Shown: positions 13,273-16,805 of the stretch, in pieces
Position numbering within the stretch: the stretch's first letter is position 1
Layout of the letters: every line of letters begins with the position of its first letter
Origin: an uncultured Selenomonadaceae bacterium
GTDB taxonomy: Bacteria; Bacillota; Negativicutes; Selenomonadales; Selenomonadaceae
Assembly (NCBI GenBank): GCA_902782705.1
Contig: CACZOL010000169.1
Span: 1 to 16,805 of the forward strand
DNA length: 16,805 bases
Direction: 5' to 3'
Program-made: the position numbers and the translations under genes
Notes under the pieces: model-generated
The model's database searches: none
What the model was told of the DNA's origin: nothing
Seen by the model: the letters and a program-made list of their open reading frames with translations, nothing else

Positions 13273-13300
13273 TGTATACATGGAAAGTGTATTGTATACA
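13273..13300. promoter_or_regulatory. Paired TGTATACA palindromes upstream of the symporter promoter
   Basis: Two identical 8-bp palindromes (13273-13280 and 13293-13300) have centres exactly 20 bases apart, about two helical turns, so two dimers would sit on the same DNA face. They lie about 60 and 80 bases before the predicted transcription start, a position more usual for activation than repression. A third copy lies upstream of the kinase promoter. Confidence 0.55.
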
Positions 13301-13328
13301 GCCATAGGAAACTCCGATTTTACTGACA

Positions 13329-13370
13329 GAGGCTGCCGCACGTGACTTTTTGTCTTCATGCGACAGCCCC
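13329..13370 (-). repeat. Long hairpin after adeC, without U-tract
   Basis: Arms 13329-13342 and 13357-13370 form a 14-bp stem in the minus-strand RNA, with three of the pairs G-U; the same positions would be A-C mismatches in plus-strand RNA. An inner GAC/GTC pair continues it toward an AAAAA loop. It lies 24 bases after the adeC stop. The tail is TGTCAGTAAAATC, so it is not a classic terminator; it may protect the 3' end, aid factor-dependent termination or be a copy of a dispersed repeat. Confidence 0.6.
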
Positions 13371-13394
13371 TTGCATTTTGACTTGAAATTTGTA

Positions 13395-15131
13395 TTACAC
13401 TTCCAACGGCACGAAATCGAACTTCTCATAATCGAAAAGACCCCGATCCGTAAGCTTCAACGTTGGAATGACGGGAAGCGCCATAAATGCCAGCGTCATG
13501 ATCGGTTCAACATCCGCGCTGACGCCAAGCGTCCCGCGCGCTTTTTCATGAAGCTCGTGCAGCCGCTCCGCGACCCATTCGCCGCTTTTGGTCGTCATAA
13601 GACCGGCGATGGGAAGCGCCATGGCTGCCAGTACCTCGCCGCCCTTGACGACGACCATGCCGCCCTCCATCGCAATCAGTGCTTTCACGGCGGCGGCCAT
13701 TTCCTCGTTGCTGACGCCCGCAACGATAATATTGTGGGAATCGTGGGAAACCGACACGGCGACGGCGCCCGCCTTGATGCCGTAACCGCCCAACAGGCCG
13801 ACGCCCACCTGCCCCGTGCCGTGATGACGCTCAACCACCGCGAGCTTGCAAACGTCCTGCGCGGGATCGAATACAAAATCGCCGTCGCCGTCCGTTTTGA
13901 CCGTGGCAATTTCCCTTGTCGTCACAATGCTCCCCTTGTGAATGCCGATCACGCGGACTTTATTTCCCGCGAGCTTCACCTTGAAGCGGTCTGCCGAAAA
14001 ATTCCTGACATTGACGCTGCCTCGCACCGTGGAAATGTCGGCGAATGTCAATTCCGGCAAATACCGCCCTTCCTCGGCCACCAACTCGCCGTCAATGAAT
14101 ACCCGATGCACATGAAAATCTTTCAAATCGTCCAGCAGTACGATATCCGCTCTTCGCCCCGGCGCGATGGCGCCCCTGTCATACAGGCGAAACGCTTCTG
14201 CCGCGTTCAATGTCGCCATGCGAATCGCCGTCACCGGATCAAACCCTTCCCCGACGCAGATGCGAAGATGATGATCGATATGCCCCTCGTCAAAAATGGT
14301 TTTCGGCTGTCGGTCGTCCGAGCAGAACATCGCGCGGCGGCTGCTCGCTTCGGTAACGCCCTTCAGCAGTTCGCGCAGGTCATGACAAGCGGAACTTTCC
14401 CGCAACAGCACATACATGCCTTTCGCCAGCCGCTCTCTGATTTCGCCCGCGGTCCGACATTCGTGGTCGCCGAGAATGCCCACGGCGGCGTAAGCGTTGA
14501 GTTCTTTACCGGTCATCCCGGGCGCGTGACCGTCGACAATCTTGCCCATGCCGCGCGCCAGTGTCAGCTTGTCCAGCACCGCATCCTCAGCGTGGACGAC
14601 GCCGGGCATATTCATAAATTCGCCCAGCCCGAAAAAACGGTCGTCCAAAAGCAGCTCCGCCATATCTTCCGCGTCAAGCTTTGCCCCCGCGTTCTCAAAA
14701 GGCGTAGCGGGCACGCAGGAGGGCATCGCGTAGAAAATATTGAGTTTCGTCCCTTTGGCCGCTTCCAGCATATAACGCAAGCCGTCGAGGCCGCAGACGT
14801 TGGCAATCTCATGGGGATCGGCGATAATAGCGGCGGTTCCGTGGGGAACGAGCATGCGCCCTTCCTGCTCCGGACTGACGAAAGACGATTCAATATGGAT
14901 ATGCGCGTCAATGAAACCCGGCGCGGCAAAGCGGCCCTCCGCGTCAATCGTCTCACGGCCCTCATAGCCCGCTTCCGCGCCGACAATCACGCCGTCTTTG
15001 ACGGCAATCTCTCCCGCCTCGATAATCCCTGTGAAAACATTGACAATCCGACAGTTTTTCAGCACGAGATCCGCCTTTTCCCGTCCCGCCGCCGCGTCAA
15101 TCCGCCGCTTGAGCGCTTCCTTTTCCGTCAT
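13395..15131 (-). CDS. adeC: Adenine deaminase
   Basis: A 578-residue amidohydrolase that converts adenine to hypoxanthine and ammonia in purine salvage. Family motifs are GFIDAHIHIESS (72-83, metal-binding HxH), HGTAAIIADPHEIANVCG (about 97-114), AMPSCVPATPFENAG, GEFMNMPGV, DGHAPGMTGKELNAY, GDHECRT and CSDDRQPKTIFDEGHIDHHLR, followed by the C-terminal domain with SVSHDSHNIIVAGVSNEEM. Length agrees with the bacterial AdeC family. The frame is open to an ATG at 15152, but CGGAGG lies within that stretch, seven bases before the ATG at 15129-15131, which I take as the start. It has its own promoter; no purine riboswitch was recognised in the short leader. Confidence 0.97.
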   Translation of the reverse strand: MTEKEALKRRIDAAAGREKADLVLKNCRIVNVFTGIIEAGEIAVKDGVIVGAEAGYEGRETIDAEGRFAAPGFIDAHIHIESSFVSPEQEGRMLVPHGTAAIIADPHEIANVCGLDGLRYMLEAAKGTKLNIFYAMPSCVPATPFENAGAKLDAEDMAELLLDDRFFGLGEFMNMPGVVHAEDAVLDKLTLARGMGKIVDGHAPGMTGKELNAYAAVGILGDHECRTAGEIRERLAKGMYVLLRESSACHDLRELLKGVTEASSRRAMFCSDDRQPKTIFDEGHIDHHLRICVGEGFDPVTAIRMATLNAAEAFRLYDRGAIAPGRRADIVLLDDLKDFHVHRVFIDGELVAEEGRYLPELTFADISTVRGSVNVRNFSADRFKVKLAGNKVRVIGIHKGSIVTTREIATVKTDGDGDFVFDPAQDVCKLAVVERHHGTGQVGVGLLGGYGIKAGAVAVSVSHDSHNIIVAGVSNEEMAAAVKALIAMEGGMVVVKGGEVLAAMALPIAGLMTTKSGEWVAERLHELHEKARGTLGVSADVEPIMTLAFMALPVIPTLKLTDRGLFDYEKFDFVPLEV

Positions 15132-15199
15132 TGACAAACCTCCGTCCGACATATTCCCGACTTGCTCCCAAAGTGTTGATATATTCGCTTTCCGCCCAT

Positions 15200-15228
15200 T
15201 ATATATGCAATCTTGACAGTTTGGACAA
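15200..15228 (-). promoter_or_regulatory. Predicted promoter of adeC
   Basis: On the minus strand TTGTCC (15223-15228, four of six) and TATATA (15200-15205, five of six) are 17 bases apart; an overlapping perfect TATAAT (15198-15203) gives a 19-base spacing. The leader to the ATG at 15131 would be about 60 bases. Confidence 0.6.
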
Positions 15229-15236
15229 GCGATTCG

Positions 15237-15273
15237 AAAAAAGAGGCAAGAAATTATGCTTTCCTGCCTCTTT
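15237..15273 (-). terminator. Terminator of the phosphatase/STAS operon
   Basis: On the minus strand a 9-bp stem (15240-15248 with 15265-15273), extended after one mismatch by GAAA/TTTC, is followed by TTTTTTCG. It begins 18 bases after the STAS stop. Confidence 0.88.
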
Positions 15274-15290
15274 CAAATTGCTTTTTCCCG

Positions 15291-15626
15291 TCAAGGCAAT
15301 TCGTCCTCCGACTGATAAATCGTGACGAACATATCCATGCGCGACTCGATCAAAACAGTCTTCACCATACTTTTCGGAGCCACCAGTGCGAATTCCTTTC
15401 CCTCAGCCTTCGCCTGCTTTGCCAACCGAAGCAGTACACGGATTCCCGCGCTGGAAAGATATTCGAGTCCGCTCATATCTACGGCGAGCTTCCGCGTTGC
15501 CCTGAAAACCTCGTCCGCCTTTTCTCCCGCTTCCTGCGACGTCAAACGATCAAGACGCCCTTGGATTCCAAAAAGAGTCCATCCGCTTCTTTCGCCGGTC
15601 TGAAATGCAATTGTTTCTTCCGCCAT
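15291..15626 (-). CDS. STAS-domain anti-sigma factor antagonist (RsbV/SpoIIAA-like)
   Basis: A 111-residue single STAS domain. The motif DMSGLEYLSSAGIRVLL at 50-66 contains the loop in which the regulatory serine lies; by alignment to SpoIIAA Ser58 it would be Ser59, with Ser58 beside it. In the partner-switch scheme a kinase (RsbW/SpoIIAB type) phosphorylates this serine and a SpoIIE-type phosphatase removes the phosphate, freeing the protein to bind the kinase or anti-sigma factor. The phosphatase gene lies 21 bases upstream on the same strand. GGGAGG precedes the ATG. No RsbW-like kinase or sigma factor gene is in the window, so the final target is unknown. Confidence 0.93.
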   Translation of the reverse strand: MAEETIAFQTGERSGWTLFGIQGRLDRLTSQEAGEKADEVFRATRKLAVDMSGLEYLSSAGIRVLLRLAKQAKAEGKEFALVAPKSMVKTVLIESRMDMFVTIYQSEDELP

Positions 15627-15647
15627 TTTCCTTATCCTCCCAAAATC

Positions 15648-16805
15648 TTATTTGATTCCCTTATATATCAATCCCAGCATCGTGACGTCGTCAGAGGGCT
15701 CCGCGCCGCCCGCGTGGACTTTGACCGCACGCTTCACCGCCGCAAGGATTTCTGCCGACGTCCTTTCTTCCGGCTGCGCTGAGAAAACATCGCGCAGCCG
15801 TTCCTTGGTGAAAAGCTCTTGTTTCTCGTTCATGGCCTCAGTCACACCGTCGGTGTATAGGAAGAGCATATCTCCGGGAGCGAAGGTCAAGCGTTCCGCC
15901 GGGAAGCCCATCCCTTCCATCAAACCCAGCATCGGTCCTTGCGCCGTCGGCAAAAAGGAAATGTTGCCGTTCCGGCGAACCAACGGCGGTATGTGGCCTG
16001 CGTTCACATAAACGAATTCTCCGTTCCTGACGTCCAGTACCCCCGTGAACGCCGTCACGAACATCCCCTCTTCGTTAGCCTCTGCAAGGCGGTCGTTCAT
16101 CCTCGCCATGACTTCCGGCAGCCGTTCCCCCGAGGCAAACATCATGGCGGATTCCTTCAGGAGCGTTTTCGCGCCCATCATAAAGAGCGCCGCAGGCATG
16201 CCCTTATCCGAGACGTCCGCTGCTGTGACCATCAGATGCTCCTCGTCGAGGAAATAGAAGTCATAGAAGTCGCCGCCGACTTCCTTGGCGGGCTCCATCG
16301 ACGCGGAGAGGTCGAACTCGCTCCGCTCCGGGAACTTCTTCGGCAGGATGCCCTCCTGTATACGCGCCGCCACCGAAAGCTCCGTCTCGATGCGTTCTTT
16401 CTCCGCCGTCGTTTTCGCTAGATTTTCGACATACGATTTCAGCTCGTCCGTCATTTGGTTGAAGCTGTCGGCGAGCGTCTCAATCTCGTCGCCCGTCTTG
16501 ATTTCAAGTTTCTTGTCGAGATTGCCGCCCGAAATTTCCCGCACGCCCGCCGTCAGCGCAAGAATGGGGCGTACGAAGCGGTCCGATACTTTCCGGCTCA
16601 CGAAAAAGAGCGCCGCCAAAAGCGCCAAGAGCAGCGCCGCTGTCCGCAGCAGATTGTCCCAGAAAAAGGAGCGCAGGCCCGAGGAAAATTCCTCCGACCG
16701 AGAAAGAAGATACGATTTCGCATCCCGCGCCGGCTGGATCACGATGTCACGCTCAATCAATGTGCCGAAGCTCCAGCCGACGTCTGGAATCGGCGCATAG
16801 GCAAG
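15648..16805 (-). CDS. SpoIIE/RsbU-type PP2C phosphatase with sensor, membrane helix and HAMP (5' part outside window)
   Basis: The frame is open to the right edge, so the N-terminus is missing; 385 residues are visible. The first ones (APIPDVGWSFGTLIERD) look like the end of an extracytoplasmic Cache-type sensor domain. A membrane helix is at about 51-70, a HAMP domain at about 72-125 and a coiled linker to 145. The SpoIIE phosphatase domain fills the rest: VGGDFYDFY, ADVSDKGMPAALFM, VNAGHIPPLVRR, DMLFLYTDGVTEAMN and PSDDVTML, all with the metal-binding Asp/Gly pattern intact. It should remove phosphate from the adjacent STAS protein in response to an outside signal. A TTG at 16758-16760 could be mistaken for a start, but family architecture shows the gene begins further upstream. 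Confidence 0.93.
   Translation of the reverse strand, partial: LAYAPIPDVGWSFGTLIERDIVIQPARDAKSYLLSRSEEFSSGLRSFFWDNLLRTAALLLALLAALFFVSRKVSDRFVRPILALTAGVREISGGNLDKKLEIKTGDEIETLADSFNQMTDELKSYVENLAKTTAEKERIETELSVAARIQEGILPKKFPERSEFDLSASMEPAKEVGGDFYDFYFLDEEHLMVTAADVSDKGMPAALFMMGAKTLLKESAMMFASGERLPEVMARMNDRLAEANEEGMFVTAFTGVLDVRNGEFVYVNAGHIPPLVRRNGNISFLPTAQGPMLGLMEGMGFPAERLTFAPGDMLFLYTDGVTEAMNEKQELFTKERLRDVFSAQPEERTSAEILAAVKRAVKVHAGGAEPSDDVTMLGLIYKGIK

Noticed and set aside
13350..15134. 594-aa plus-strand frame opposite adeC
   Set aside because: Composition (His/Arg-rich, no recognisable motif) is that of the complement of a GC-rich gene; adeC is certain on the other strand.
13395..15152. adeC started at 15152
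   Set aside because: The first seven codons contain the ribosome site for the ATG at 15131.
15132..15199. Purine riboswitch ahead of adeC
   Set aside because: The leader is only about 60 bases and shows no three-way junction pattern or conserved purine-aptamer sequence.

Overview
The window reads as a chromosomal segment of a moderately GC-rich Firmicute. A Selenomonas-like member of the Negativicutes is my best guess. The reasons are the rapZ-yvcK-whiA order, a SCIFF (ranthipeptide) locus, a PdtaS-type kinase paired with an ANTAR regulator, strong AGGAGG-type ribosome sites and low-GC promoter islands in GC-rich DNA. This rests on recalled family features, not on a search. All genes but one (a small Hpt protein) lie on the minus strand, so the map reads right to left.

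Right end (15.1-16.8 kb): a SpoIIE/PP2C phosphatase with membrane and HAMP segments runs off the edge. It is followed by an RsbV-like STAS protein and a clear terminator, and then adenine deaminase (adeC) with its own promoter. The adeC transcript ends in a long hairpin that lacks a U-tract.

Middle (9.4-13.4 kb), the most interesting part: a sodium:alanine/glycine symporter (AGCS family) lies just upstream of a cytosolic histidine kinase that overlaps an ANTAR (RNA-binding antiterminator) response regulator. Both transcription units have a good sigma-A-type promoter, a TGTATACA palindrome upstream of the -35 box, and an intrinsic terminator between the promoter and the ribosome site. For the kinase, the longest open frame starts inside that terminator; the real start is a GTG 57 bases further on. 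Near the 5' arm of each leader terminator lies a small hexaloop hairpin (AAUGAC or AAUGGA, A at position 1 and G at position 4) that resembles an ANTAR target. I infer a local circuit in which the ANTAR protein controls read-through into its own operon and into the transporter gene.

Centre left (6.6-9.3 kb): a DUF2156 protein, a stand-alone Hpt phosphotransfer protein on the plus strand, and a divergent REC-GGDEF protein with a degenerate second GGDEF-like domain.

Left (0.7-6.6 kb): a probable operon of rapZ, yvcK (with an added membrane N-terminus) and whiA, continuing into a membrane-anchored polysaccharide deacetylase (TTG start) and a coiled-coil exported protein. This suggests a link to cell-envelope growth. 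At the far left lies the SCIFF ranthipeptide locus: scfA, too short for ordinary gene finding and carrying seven cysteines instead of six, a small terminator, and the first 149 codons of the radical SAM maturase scfB.

No tRNA, rRNA, CRISPR array, insertion sequence or phage gene was seen. The longest stretch without a gene is 13097-13394 (298 bases), and it is filled with regulatory elements.
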